Origin: Oceanidesulfovibrio indonesiensis
GTDB taxonomy: Bacteria > Desulfobacterota > Desulfovibrionia > Desulfovibrionales > Desulfovibrionaceae
NCBI RefSeq assembly: GCF_007625075.1
Contig: NZ_QMIE01000004.1
Span: forward strand, 233,484 to 297,483
Reading direction: 5' to 3'
Length of the DNA: 64,000 nt
Below the pieces are notes generated by a model. The model saw only the letters and a list, made by a program, of their open reading frames with translations. It had not been told where the DNA came from and did no database searches. A program made the position numbers and the translations under genes. Position 1 is the first letter of the stretch, and every line of letters starts with the position of its first letter. This document shows positions 17,080 to 25,643 of this stretch, piece by piece.

Positions 17080-17331
17080 CTACTCGTGCGTCTTGCCGCC
17101 GGAGTCCTCCGGCGTGCACACGGCCTGCTCCTCCGGCGTGGCAGCGTCTTCGCAGGAAAACGGCTGACGGATGATGACCTGCTCACGCCGTAGCGGGCAC
17201 CAGCTCGGCCGGGCCTTCATCTCGTCTTCCGGGATGGGCCGGAAATCGATCACGGACATGGAGCAGAAGCCCTGCTTTTCCTGAAACGAGCAGAACGGAC
17301 AATCGGTGCACGACCTGACGATGCGTATCAT
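17080..17331 (-). CDS. small cysteine-rich protein of unknown function
   Basis: This 83-residue protein has seven cysteines, four of them clustered near the N-terminus in SCTDCPFCSFQEKQGFC, which looks like a zinc or iron-sulfur knuckle. A later WCPLRREQVIIRQP segment carries a fifth. No signal peptide or membrane helix is seen. A purine-rich AAGGGATTTGGA precedes the ATG at 17331. The gene stands alone between marC and a dispersed repeat. I do not recognise a family; the spacing of the cysteines and normal codon use argue that it is real. Confidence 0.6.
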   Translation of the reverse strand: MIRIVRSCTDCPFCSFQEKQGFCSMSVIDFRPIPEDEMKARPSWCPLRREQVIIRQPFSCEDAATPEEQAVCTPEDSGGKTHE

Positions 17332-17391
17332 GATCCAAATCCCTTGGTTAGCGGTACGGTATCAATTGCAATGCACGACAGCGGCTTGTTC

Positions 17392-17512
17392 TATTACCGG
17401 GAGCAAGAAATTCTGAACTTCTTGCTCCCTCGGCGCTCGCCGCGTGGCCCCGCCTGGAGCGTAGCCGTTCTGACGACCGGTGAGCGGAAATGCAAGCATG
17501 TTCTGCTTTCAT
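17392..17512 (+). repeat. multi-hairpin dispersed repeat, copy 2 (decayed right arm)
   Basis: This is a second copy of the element at 4384-4510 in the same orientation. The left hairpin (GGGAGCAAGAAATT with AACTTCTTGCTCCC) and the central block GCTCGCCGCGTGGCCCCGCC are preserved. The right arm is degraded: gagcggaaatgcaagcatgttctgct stands where the other copies have a near-perfect hairpin. It sits in the 341-bp gap in front of the LUD gene. Confidence 0.8.
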
Positions 17513-17672
17513 CAATACCACGCCGGCTTGACCATGACAAAATGGAAAATCCCGGCGCGCCTGAGGCGCATTGCGCATGGCGGGCTGTTGAAATCCCCCC
17601 TTTGAATTTGCCGGGCGGACGCTGTACAGATGGTGTCGCTTATCGCGAACCCGACACATTCAAGGAGCTGAC

Positions 17673-18326
17673 ATGGACAATTACGATAACAACTACTGGA
17701 CGTTGCGGCTGGACGACTGCGAGAAGGCGTTGACCAAAAACAACTTCCTGGTGCGCCGCGCAGAGACGGCCGAAGAGGCCGGCCGCATCGTGCTGGACGA
17801 GCTGCTGCCCGCCACCGAGGCGAAGACGGTCTCCTGGGGCGGCTCCATGACCCTCAAGTCCCTGGGGATATACGATGCACTGAGCAACGATTCGCAGTAC
17901 GAGACGCTCAACCCTTACCAGCCCGGACTGTCCCGCGAGGAGATGATGGAAATCCGGCGGCGGGCGTTGCTCGTGGACTGCTACCTGCTGAGCACCAACG
18001 CCCTCACGCAGACCGGCAAGCTCGTGAATCTGGACATGACGGGCAACCGCGTGGGCGCGCTCACCTTCGGGCCGCGGCACGTCATCGTCGTCGCCGGCCG
18101 CAACAAGCTCGTGGCCGACATCGAGGACGCCCTCTTTCGGGTGAAGGACCGCGCTGCACCGCCCAACGCCATGCGGCTGGACATGAAGACCCCGTGCGTG
18201 AAGACCGGCTTCTGCGAGGACTGCGCCAGTCCGCAGCGCATCTGCAACACCTGGACGATCACCGAAAAATCCTTTCCGAAGCAACGCGTCAAGGTCGTCC
18301 TGGTCAACCAGGACCTTGGGATCTAG
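17673..18326 (+). CDS. LUD domain protein
   Basis: This 217-residue protein resembles LutC/YkgG-type LUD domain proteins, which take part in lactate utilisation complexes but also occur alone with unknown roles. Recognisable parts are the SWGGSMTLKSLGI segment (about residue 51), LSTNALTQTGKLVNLDMTGN (about 109-128) and the nucleotide-like FGPRHVIVVAGRNKLV. A C-terminal cluster CVKTGFCEDCASPQRIC has four cysteines and could bind a metal or cluster. The start has AAGGAG 5 bp upstream. The DUF309 gene follows after 2 bp. No lutA or lutB gene is adjacent. Confidence 0.85.
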   Translation: MDNYDNNYWTLRLDDCEKALTKNNFLVRRAETAEEAGRIVLDELLPATEAKTVSWGGSMTLKSLGIYDALSNDSQYETLNPYQPGLSREEMMEIRRRALLVDCYLLSTNALTQTGKLVNLDMTGNRVGALTFGPRHVIVVAGRNKLVADIEDALFRVKDRAAPPNAMRLDMKTPCVKTGFCEDCASPQRICNTWTITEKSFPKQRVKVVLVNQDLGI

Positions 18327-18328
18327 CC

Positions 18329-18718
18329 ATGGACGAGGTACGTTCACAGTGCAACGAGACGCCGCCGGAGGCCGTGGCCCACGCAGTGGAGCACTTCAAC
18401 AAACGGGAATTCTACGAAACCCACGATGTGCTCGAAACCATCTGGCTGCTGGAACGCGGCCCGGTGCGCAAGCTGTACAAGGGGCTCATCATGATCGCCG
18501 GCGGGCTGCACCACAACCAGCGCGCCAACCGCAAGGGCTGCCTCTCGCTGCTGCGCAAGGGCGTGGAATACGTGGAGCCCTATCTGCCGACCTGCCTGGG
18601 GCTGGACCTGGAACGCCTCGTGGAGGAGGCCCGCGCCGCCCGCGACTGGATCGAAGAACGCGAGGAGTGCGACCCACTGCCGGACGATCTCGTCCCGGTC
18701 ATCCGGACAATGGAGTAG
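18329..18718 (+). CDS. DUF309 domain protein
   Basis: This 129-residue protein matches the DUF309 pattern: an N-terminal helix with FNKREFYETHDVLETIW (histidine and glutamates placed as in the family) and a second helical part YKGLIMIAGGLHHNQRANRKG. The family is all-helical and its function is unknown. It starts 2 bp after the LUD stop codon, so the two are almost certainly cotranscribed. An inverted repeat at 18829-18873 follows. Confidence 0.85.
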   Translation: MDEVRSQCNETPPEAVAHAVEHFNKREFYETHDVLETIWLLERGPVRKLYKGLIMIAGGLHHNQRANRKGCLSLLRKGVEYVEPYLPTCLGLDLERLVEEARAARDWIEEREECDPLPDDLVPVIRTME

Positions 18719-18828
18719 GAACGAAGCCACGCCTCCATTCCAGGAGGCTTGCTTTCTGCTTCGCTACCCTGCACCCGGGCTATATTGCGGCGGCGCCTTG
18801 TGCATCTGGCATTTCCCTCGGCAGACAA

Positions 18829-18873
18829 CAAGACGTCCCGATCTGCGATACACCATCGCGCCGGGACGTCTTG
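18829..18873. terminator. 12-bp inverted repeat between convergent genes
   Basis: CAAGACGTCCCG at 18829-18840 and CGGGACGTCTTG at 18862-18873 are exact reverse complements separated by 21 bp. The position between the ends of the convergent DUF309 and sulfotransferase-like genes suits a bidirectional terminator, though there is no long T run, so an operator or protein-binding role is also possible. Confidence 0.5.
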
Positions 18874-18917
18874 ATTTCGAACACTGCTTGGTGCGGCATC
18901 CGCGACGGAATGTCGAT

Positions 18918-19826
18918 TCAGGCCGGCGTATAGCCCAACGCCGCCGCATCATGTTCCGGGCAATATTTTTCCAGCAGCGCCTTGTTCCCCTCGGCGTGCA
19001 TGCCCAGTATCTCGGCGCTTTGTTCCGGGGTCATCAACCTGGCCCGCGGGTGCGTTGCGTTGGAGAAGTGCTCCTGCAGAAATCCGCGAAGCAGCTTGCG
19101 TTCCTCGGGTTCGAGCAGGCTGTTGCCCACCAGGGCTATGCGTAGCGCCACCTCGGAATAGCTGCGGTTCTTGGGGATATCCAGATTGTCGTACTCGAAA
19201 GCGTCCGGATCGGCGAAGCAGGAAATGAACCGTCGCAGGAAGGCCTGCTCTCCGGAATATATGGTTTCGAACGGGAAGACATCGACATTTCCGGGGCCGA
19301 ACACACCCTCGGCAATATCCACCACCTTGTTCCAGGAGACGGCTTCGAGGTCCACCTGCTCCAGGAACTCGTCGAAGGACATGGACGCCCCGCCCTGCAC
19401 CTTCTGCAGGTAGTAGGATTCGAGATACTTGTCCTGCCGGCGCACTATGCAGACGGCTTTCACCTCGTGCCCCATGGTCAGATATTTCATGGCCATGAGC
19501 GACGCCAGTGTCTTGTCCACGCTGTAGCTCAGCGGCTCGCCCATGATGCCGCCCGTTATGAGGTGCACGATGGTGTCGTAGTCGGTTTCGTTCACGAAAT
19601 CGAAGTACCCGGGCGCCATGGCCAACAGCCTGGGCTTGTCCAACACGCCTTCACGGATGGCCTTCAGGATGGGCTCCACCATGGCGTAATGCGGCTGGTT
19701 GGGGGCGTAGGTGTTGCGCATGAAGAAAACCCGCTGCCGCTTCAGGGCCTGGGGCTGGCGCATAAGGAACTGCTGGATGAAGGAGTTGCCGGTCTTTGCC
19801 GGACTGATATTCAGACAATACCGCAT
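18918..19826 (-). CDS. sulfotransferase-like protein
   Basis: This 302-residue protein begins MRYCLNISPAKTGNSFIQQFL. The PAKTGNS segment fits the PAPS 5'-phosphosulfate loop (PKxGTT/S type) of sulfotransferases. A middle segment KAVCIVRRQDKYLESYYLQK fits the 3'-phosphate binding strand and helix (usually R...S). The C-terminal part is helical. Sulfation of a surface glycan would suit the neighbouring glycan genes. The identification rests on these two motifs only, so another P-loop transferase remains possible. An AGGAACG precedes the ATG at 19826. Confidence 0.6.
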   Translation of the reverse strand: MRYCLNISPAKTGNSFIQQFLMRQPQALKRQRVFFMRNTYAPNQPHYAMVEPILKAIREGVLDKPRLLAMAPGYFDFVNETDYDTIVHLITGGIMGEPLSYSVDKTLASLMAMKYLTMGHEVKAVCIVRRQDKYLESYYLQKVQGGASMSFDEFLEQVDLEAVSWNKVVDIAEGVFGPGNVDVFPFETIYSGEQAFLRRFISCFADPDAFEYDNLDIPKNRSYSEVALRIALVGNSLLEPEERKLLRGFLQEHFSNATHPRARLMTPEQSAEILGMHAEGNKALLEKYCPEHDAAALGYTPA

Positions 19827-20344
19827 GGTGATCGTTCCTGTTCAAGGTCCTGTGCGTTCAACGGTTCTGTGTCGTGCCCTGCCGGCTGGTCCAACGTCCA
19901 CAGTTCGGGATTAGAATCCGTGTGGGACCGTCCTTGGCTGCCGCCGAGTCCATGATTTCGCGCGTTGCCTCGTGTCCAGCCAGGTTACGGCGGCGGTATG
20001 CCCGACAGAAGGCAGGAGCCTGGGATCGTTCCAACTGCATGCGATTTCAACAGCTCTTTACGCTCCCTGCACTCAAGCAATTACCATGCCTGCTGCACGA
20101 AAAATGCCGGGCTGCATCCGCCATTCACACAAGGAACCAATATTTCGTCCGCATCGTACACCCTGCCGATCATCGCCAAATCATTGACACCGTACTCATT
20201 GCCAGTCCCGCAAGTCCATATCCGACGCAGTCCGGCGGCATTCTTTGCCGCGGTACGCTATTTGCTTGATTCTGACGGACGCGTCGGCCCCCAAACCAGA
20301 CGGCCAATCCTGCGCACGGCGCGTGAACACCGGAGCATGAAATC
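19827..20344. other. 518-bp intergenic region, divergent promoters expected
   Basis: This stretch lies between the divergent sulfotransferase-like and methyltransferase genes. I see no credible coding region and no tRNA or repeat. Its composition drops to moderate GC in the middle (about 20040-20270), which suits promoters for both flanking genes, but no clear -35/-10 pair can be named. Confidence 0.4.
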
Positions 20345-21145
20345 ATGACAGAGAGCGCATTGCTCGATGAACAGACCATAGAAAACGCCCTGGCAGGCTA
20401 CTTTCCCGAGCTGGAGAAAAAGCTGCCCGAGAAGGACGTGGCCTTCTGCAAACGCGTCTATGCGCCGCCCCTGGAGCGCTATGCTGAGCGCATACGGGCG
20501 CTAGGTTTCACCGGCCTGGATGCCGTGCTGGACGCCTGCGCCGGCTTCGGCCAGTGGTCGCTCGTCTTCGCGCAGATGAACCGCCGTGTCCATGCCTGCG
20601 ACCTCAATCCGGTCCGCCTCGACGTGCTGGACGGCGTGGCCCGGGCCATGGGTCTGGATATCCGAACCGCGGTCTCGCGGCTTGACGCAATGCCCTACGA
20701 AGACGCGAGCTTCGATGCAATATTCTGCTACAGCTCATTCTTCTGCACCCCATGGCGCGAAAGCCTGCGCGAAGTGCACCGCGTGCTCAAGCCGGGCGGC
20801 CGCTTCTACTGCAATCTGAACGCCCTTGGCTATCAACTCTACCTCTGGGTGGAGGAGCCCAACAGGATCGGTAGCCACACCCCGCGCATCAGCGTGCCCA
20901 GGACCTTCCAGAACACGCTGGATTACATGGAGAGCCGCCGCGCTCCGGAGTACGGGCAGATCATCATCGAGCCGGACGAGATGCGCGAAGCGCTGGACGA
21001 GCTGGGCTTCGGCCTGGTGGCACTGGACGCCGAGGGACATATCGACACGAGCGGGGGCTCTCATCCGCCCCAGCCTTTTTTCCCCTCGCACTACATGGGG
21101 CAGGTCTGCTGCTACGAGATCCTGGCCCAGAAGCCCGGGGCCTGA
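20345..21145 (+). CDS. class I SAM-dependent methyltransferase
   Basis: This 266-residue protein has the Rossmann-type methyltransferase pattern. Motif I is LDACAGFGQWSL (about residue 61), the acidic residue that binds the ribose is in HACDLNPVRLD, motif II/III is MPYEDASFDAIFCYSSFF, and the post-motif is LREVHRVLKPGGRFYCNLN. The substrate is unknown; context suggests a sugar or glycan. It is followed 20 bp later by a glycosyltransferase on the same strand. Confidence 0.85.
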   Translation: MTESALLDEQTIENALAGYFPELEKKLPEKDVAFCKRVYAPPLERYAERIRALGFTGLDAVLDACAGFGQWSLVFAQMNRRVHACDLNPVRLDVLDGVARAMGLDIRTAVSRLDAMPYEDASFDAIFCYSSFFCTPWRESLREVHRVLKPGGRFYCNLNALGYQLYLWVEEPNRIGSHTPRISVPRTFQNTLDYMESRRAPEYGQIIIEPDEMREALDELGFGLVALDAEGHIDTSGGSHPPQPFFPSHYMGQVCCYEILAQKPGA

Positions 21146-21165
21146 GAGGCGAAAAGGACATCTGC

Positions 21166-22599
21166 ATGAGCAAACGCATCCTCATCGGCACCCACGAGAT
21201 CGCCAAGAACGTCATCAACCTCGCAGCCGGCTTCCGCGAATTGGGTTACGAAACGGACAGTCTGGTCTACAACGCAAACAGGTTCTACGGCGACTCCCAA
21301 TACACCCTGCGCACGGTGGGTTTTCTGGAAGACACCACCTACCACACCAAGGCCGACGGCACGGTGGGCATCAAGACCAGCAGGAAGTTCGCCGAGTTCG
21401 TCAAGAAGTACGATATCTTCATTTTCATCGCAGGTTCCTCGCTGCTCCCGCGGCTGGTGGACCTGCCGGTGCTGCGCCAGATGGGCAAGACGATCATCTC
21501 GCGCCATTGCGGCACCGAGGTGCGCGACGCCCACCTGGCCAGGATATTCTGGGAGGATTACGGACGACGCTACCCGTTCTACGAACGCGATCTGAACGCC
21601 CCGAAAGCGGACATCCGCTGCGAGAACGACCTGCTTCCCCTGGGCCGCTACCACCCCGGACTTGCCAGCAAACTGCATAACGCGCGCACCTCGGAACTCT
21701 ACGCCGACCTGGTCACCTGCGGGCCCCCGAGCCATACCCTGGCGCTTCGCCCCTACGTGCAGACCGGTCCGCCCATCGATCTGCGTGATTTCCGGTTCCG
21801 CATCCCCCGCCGCCGTGTGCCCGTCATCGTGCATGCCCCCTCCAGCATGGAGTATAAGCAGACCGATTCTATCCTGAGGATGCTCGACGAGTTGCTCGAA
21901 GAGGGCGTGCGCTTCCACCTGGACCTGCTGCACGAGGTGCCCAACGAGGTGGTGCGCCAGAAGCTCACCGATGCCGACATCGTCATCGACGAACTTTCCT
22001 GCGGCAGCGGCGTGCTGGCATACGAAGGCGCGGCGGCCGGCTGCGCCGTGCTGAGCGGACACGACGGCGTATCCTCTCCCCTGCCCCGCAACCGCCCCGT
22101 ACTGAACATCGACGAAGGAAACTTCAAGGACCGCGTGCGCAAGGTGGTTGAGAACATCGACTACCGCACCCACCTGGCGGTCAAGGGACGGGAGTACGTC
22201 AACTCCGGCATCGGCTCGCCGGCAAGCATCGCCGCGTGTCTGCTGAACGCCCTGGAGCGGGCCGAATCGGGAGACAGCGACCTCTACCCCACGCTCTTCA
22301 CGGAGCGATGTTTCATGCCCGAAAGCGAGTCCATTCCCGAATATCTCAGGCAGCGCACTCTGAAGATTGTGGGCAAGCACGGCGTGCACCCGTCCACGGA
22401 TATTGCACGGCTGGTCCGCGAAGGGTTCATTCCCGACCTGACACAGGAAGAAATGGACGCGATTCCGCGCTGGAATGTCTCGAAGCTGAAACAGGAAGGC
22501 CCGTGGATTCTGACCGGCCCCGGCGCCGTATACGGCAGCAGCGAGCCGGTCGTACAGCCCGAGGAGTTCGGCAGGACAAGCCCCGCCGCCGTCTCCTGA
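21166..22599 (+). CDS. glycosyltransferase, GT-B-like
   Basis: This 477-residue protein has an N-terminal Rossmann-like half (MSKRILIGTHEIAKNVINLA) and a C-terminal nucleotide-sugar half from about residue 220 (VPVIVHAPSSMEYKQTD, then VIDELSCGSGVLAYEGAAAG). The last part resembles the conserved acidic/glycine-rich block of family 1/4 enzymes. An additional C-terminal region of about 100 residues has no clear match. It follows the methyltransferase by 20 bp and converges on the aminotransferase gene with only 3 bp between the stop codons. Confidence 0.68.
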   Translation: MSKRILIGTHEIAKNVINLAAGFRELGYETDSLVYNANRFYGDSQYTLRTVGFLEDTTYHTKADGTVGIKTSRKFAEFVKKYDIFIFIAGSSLLPRLVDLPVLRQMGKTIISRHCGTEVRDAHLARIFWEDYGRRYPFYERDLNAPKADIRCENDLLPLGRYHPGLASKLHNARTSELYADLVTCGPPSHTLALRPYVQTGPPIDLRDFRFRIPRRRVPVIVHAPSSMEYKQTDSILRMLDELLEEGVRFHLDLLHEVPNEVVRQKLTDADIVIDELSCGSGVLAYEGAAAGCAVLSGHDGVSSPLPRNRPVLNIDEGNFKDRVRKVVENIDYRTHLAVKGREYVNSGIGSPASIAACLLNALERAESGDSDLYPTLFTERCFMPESESIPEYLRQRTLKIVGKHGVHPSTDIARLVREGFIPDLTQEEMDAIPRWNVSKLKQEGPWILTGPGAVYGSSEPVVQPEEFGRTSPAAVS

Positions 22600-22602
22600 G
22601 CG

Positions 22603-23700
22603 TCATCCCGAAAACGAGGCCACGGCCCGGACGAGCGCGTCCGCATCCACCGCGTCGTGGCAGGGCAGCGTGATCGTGGTCTGCTGCAGCCGCATGGCGT
22701 TGGGCTGCACGTCGTCGTATTTTTCCTTGTAGAATCTCGTTCCGCTCAGGCAATAGGTGCCTATGGTGCTCTCCACGCCCTGCTCGGCCAGATGGCGACA
22801 GAGGGCGTCGCGGTCCAGCCCCTCCGGAACGCTGAAGACCATGGACTGCACATTGTGGTGCACGTCCGCCCCGGTCTGCTGCGGCATGTATCCCAGCTCG
22901 GCCAGGCCTGCGGCGCAGGCGTCGCGCTGGGCCTGCCGGCGCAGGATTATGTCGTCCAGCTTGCGCAGCTGCACCCGCCCCATCACCGCCTGCAGCTCGC
23001 TCATGCGGTAGTTGTACCCCGGGACAACGAACTCCAGGCGCTCGCCTCGGGCTACGGCCCCGTGACTCAGAAGCAGGCCGATTCGCTCGGCCAGGTCCGG
23101 ATCCGCCGTGGTCACGGCGCCGCCCTCGCCTGTGGTCAGAAGCTTGCGGGGATGGAAGCTGAAGCAGCTCATGGTGGCGATGGAGCCGCAGCGACTTCCG
23201 CGCTCCGAGCTTCCGATGGCGCAGGCAGCGTCCTCGATGAGGGGAAGGCCTCGCCTGCCACAGATGTCCAGAATATCATGCACGCCCGCGGGGTTGCCCA
23301 GCGCGTCCACGAACATCACGGCTTTTGTGCGCGGGGTGATGCGTTGCTCCAGGCATGCCGGATCCATGGTCCAGGTCATGGGGTCCACATCGCAGAACAC
23401 GGGCCGGGCGCCGGCCGTCTCCACCACGTTTGCCGACGCCGGGAAGGAAAAGTCTGCGACCACGACCTCGTCGCCCTCCCCGATGCCGAGCACCGCCAGG
23501 CAGAGAGACAGCGCCGTAGTGGCCGACGTGGTGAGGAAAGCGTGGGGCGCGCTCACGTATCCGGCAAGCTCGCCGGCAAACGCGCGGACATGCTCGCCCC
23601 TGGTGAATATGCCGGACTCAAAGATGTCCTGGAAGTCCTGCGCCACGTCCTCGAAGGACACATAGGGCCGGATGAGCCGGACAGGTTCGCGCTCCGTCAT
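22603..23700 (-). CDS. DegT/DnrJ/EryC1 sugar aminotransferase
   Basis: This PLP enzyme moves an amino group to a keto-sugar nucleotide. The 365-residue protein shows the family pattern: SATTALSLCLAVLGIGEGDEV around residue 60, cut here to its core TALSLCLAVLGIG, an LIEDAAC motif (D157) and the Schiff-base lysine K186 in SFHPRKLLTTGEGG. It forms a minus-strand run with an epimerase, a Gfo/Idh oxidoreductase, a hexapeptide acetyltransferase and a glycosyltransferase, so it likely makes an amino sugar for the surface glycan. Confidence 0.88.
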   Translation of the reverse strand: MTEREPVRLIRPYVSFEDVAQDFQDIFESGIFTRGEHVRAFAGELAGYVSAPHAFLTTSATTALSLCLAVLGIGEGDEVVVADFSFPASANVVETAGARPVFCDVDPMTWTMDPACLEQRITPRTKAVMFVDALGNPAGVHDILDICGRRGLPLIEDAACAIGSSERGSRCGSIATMSCFSFHPRKLLTTGEGGAVTTADPDLAERIGLLLSHGAVARGERLEFVVPGYNYRMSELQAVMGRVQLRKLDDIILRRQAQRDACAAGLAELGYMPQQTGADVHHNVQSMVFSVPEGLDRDALCRHLAEQGVESTIGTYCLSGTRFYKEKYDDVQPNAMRLQQTTITLPCHDAVDADALVRAVASFSG

Positions 23701-23701
23701 T

Positions 23702-24673
23702 CTAGCACCCGCTCCGGGAAAGATAGTCCCTGTACCAGTCGACTGTCTGCGCCAGTCCTTCCTCGAACGGTATGAAACGGTGGTCGATCAGCTCGCCAAG
23801 CCTCTCGTTGGACGCCGCATGGCACGCCACGTCCGAGCCGCGCGCCGGTTTGCGGGCGACGCCGCCACCATAGCCAAGATGGTCGCAGACCTTCGTCACC
23901 AGCGCGGCGATGTCGATGCTGACTCCACTCGCCACGTTCACACTCGCCCCCGGAGACATGACGCCGTACAGGGCCAGAGTGCACGCCACTGTATCGTGCA
24001 CGTGGATGAAGTCCCGCTTCTGCGTTCCGTCGCCGTGGATTTCCGGTTGCAGGCCGGCCAGGATGCGCGCCACGGTGACCGGAATGACGCCGGCCAGCTG
24101 GCCGCGGCAGTTCTGCCGGGGACCGTAGTTGTTGAAGGGCCGCAGGATAAATGCATCCAGGCCGAACATGCGCACATAGGTCTCAACGGCGATGTCTGCG
24201 GCGAGCTTGCCTCCGGCGTACGCGGTGGTCGGGTTTCTGGGGTGGGCCTCGTCCATGGGTTCGTACTCGGCCGTGCCGTAAACCTCCGACGTGGAAAAAT
24301 GGGCCAGAGTCCTGAACGCGCCGCGGCGCTGGAGCTCCAGGAGGTTGAGGACCACGGTGACGTTGGTGGAGAACGCCTGCGAAGGGTTCAGAAAGGAGTA
24401 GTTCAGCGCCTTGGTGGCGCAGTTGAAGACCACGTCGATATCGTGGAGCTCGAAGATGTATTCCAGCGAGGTGGCGAACTCGCAATCGTCCCTGTAAAAA
24501 ACAGCCCCCCTGTCCAAGGCGCCGTCCAGGTTGGAAGGCTCGCCGAGGAACAGGTTGTCCACCACGACGACCTCTCTGGCGCCGGCCGCCAGCACGGCAT
24601 CTGCCAGATGGCTGCCGATGAAGCCCGCGCCGCCCGTGATGAGCACCGAGGCTTTTTCCATGGGCGTTCTCAT
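23702..24673 (-). CDS. NAD-dependent nucleotide-sugar epimerase/dehydratase
   Basis: This extended short-chain dehydrogenase of 323 residues has the NAD motif GGAGFIGSH (14-22) and the catalytic set S/T near 128 with Y152 and K156 (AYAGGK). The substrate segment RPFNNYGPRQ and the HGDGTQKRDFIHVHD stretch are typical of UDP- or dTDP-sugar epimerases and dehydratases. The reaction cannot be fixed from sequence alone. It overlaps the upstream oxidoreductase gene by 4 bp (ATGA) and is one base from the aminotransferase start. Confidence 0.88.
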   Translation of the reverse strand: MRTPMEKASVLITGGAGFIGSHLADAVLAAGAREVVVVDNLFLGEPSNLDGALDRGAVFYRDDCEFATSLEYIFELHDIDVVFNCATKALNYSFLNPSQAFSTNVTVVLNLLELQRRGAFRTLAHFSTSEVYGTAEYEPMDEAHPRNPTTAYAGGKLAADIAVETYVRMFGLDAFILRPFNNYGPRQNCRGQLAGVIPVTVARILAGLQPEIHGDGTQKRDFIHVHDTVACTLALYGVMSPGASVNVASGVSIDIAALVTKVCDHLGYGGGVARKPARGSDVACHAASNERLGELIDHRFIPFEEGLAQTVDWYRDYLSRSGC

Positions 24674-25629
24674 TGGCCCCTCATGATCTGTTGCTGAATT
24701 TCGTCGGCGATCTCCATGACTGTCAGGTCATCGTTCGCCGTGGGCACCCCGGTGAAGTCGTTCTCGTTGCAGGCGGCGATGAAGCTGGTGATCTCGTTCA
24801 GCAAGGCTTCCTGCTGGGAGACCAGCACGGTCTCCTCGGCCGAGGCCACCACATAGTTCGTCTTCCGCTTGCTGCTCACGGACTGCATATTGATGAAGAC
24901 CTCCTTGCGCAAGAGATCGCAGCTCACGAACTTATCCATGCATGTGACCTCGATGAGACGGCGCTTTTTCTCTGTGATGCGGCTGGCCAGCAGCCTGGAC
25001 AGCGCCCCCGTGCTGTGCACGAGCATGGCGCTGGCGAAGTCTACGAAACCGTTGCTGGCCGCGCCGTGTGCTACGATGGTCTCTACCGGACCGTTGAGGT
25101 AGATGGCCAGGTCGATGTCGTGGATCATCAGGTCCGTGACCACCCCTACGTCGCTGATGCGGCTGGACATCTTGCTCGTGCGCGTGAAGTCGATGTTGAT
25201 GATCCCGTGCTCGTCGCAGTTGAGGCTCTTGAGCACCTGCACCGCGGGGTTGAAGCGCTCGATGAAGCCCACCTGCACGAATGTTCCGCCGGCCCGGATG
25301 CGTTCCACGATCGTGCGGGTGTCATCCACATGGCCTGTCAGGGGCTTTTCCACAAAAATATAGGGGACCGTGCCCATGGCCCGCTCCACATACTCCATGT
25401 GCGTGGAGGTGGGCGTGAGCACGAACAAGGCCTCGACGCCGCCGAAATCCAGGGGAACTTCGTCCACGGCGAGCACGCCGTACTGGGCGGCCATTGCGCG
25501 CAGACATTCCGGATTGGTGTCGTACACGTACTGGATATCCACGGAACGTAACAGGGACAGAATCCGCAAATGGTTTTTGCCCATATTCCCCAGACCGAGG
25601 ATGCCGATCTTCAATGGCCTCGCATCCAT
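24670..25629 (-). CDS. Gfo/Idh/MocA family oxidoreductase
   Basis: This 319-residue NAD(P)-dependent oxidoreductase starts with the dinucleotide-binding GILGLGNMGKNHLRIL and has the family EKPL motif (FVEKPLTG) near residue 95. In amino-sugar pathways such as that of WbpB/WlbA the related enzyme oxidises the C3 hydroxyl of a UDP-sugar before transamination. The neighbouring aminotransferase and acetyltransferase fit that logic. Start at 25629 has AGGAGGTTGTAAC upstream. Confidence 0.85.
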   Translation of the reverse strand: MDARPLKIGILGLGNMGKNHLRILSLLRSVDIQYVYDTNPECLRAMAAQYGVLAVDEVPLDFGGVEALFVLTPTSTHMEYVERAMGTVPYIFVEKPLTGHVDDTRTIVERIRAGGTFVQVGFIERFNPAVQVLKSLNCDEHGIINIDFTRTSKMSSRISDVGVVTDLMIHDIDLAIYLNGPVETIVAHGAASNGFVDFASAMLVHSTGALSRLLASRITEKKRRLIEVTCMDKFVSCDLLRKEVFINMQSVSSKRKTNYVVASAEETVLVSQQEALLNEITSFIAACNENDFTGVPTANDDLTVMEIADEIQQQIMRGQ

Positions 25630-25643
25630 GTTACAACCTCCTG

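Noticed and set aside
15959..17119. minus-strand reading frame of 386 residues over marC
   Set aside because: It is out of frame with marC, whose motifs are clear on the same strand, and its sequence is Arg/Pro-rich shadow translation.
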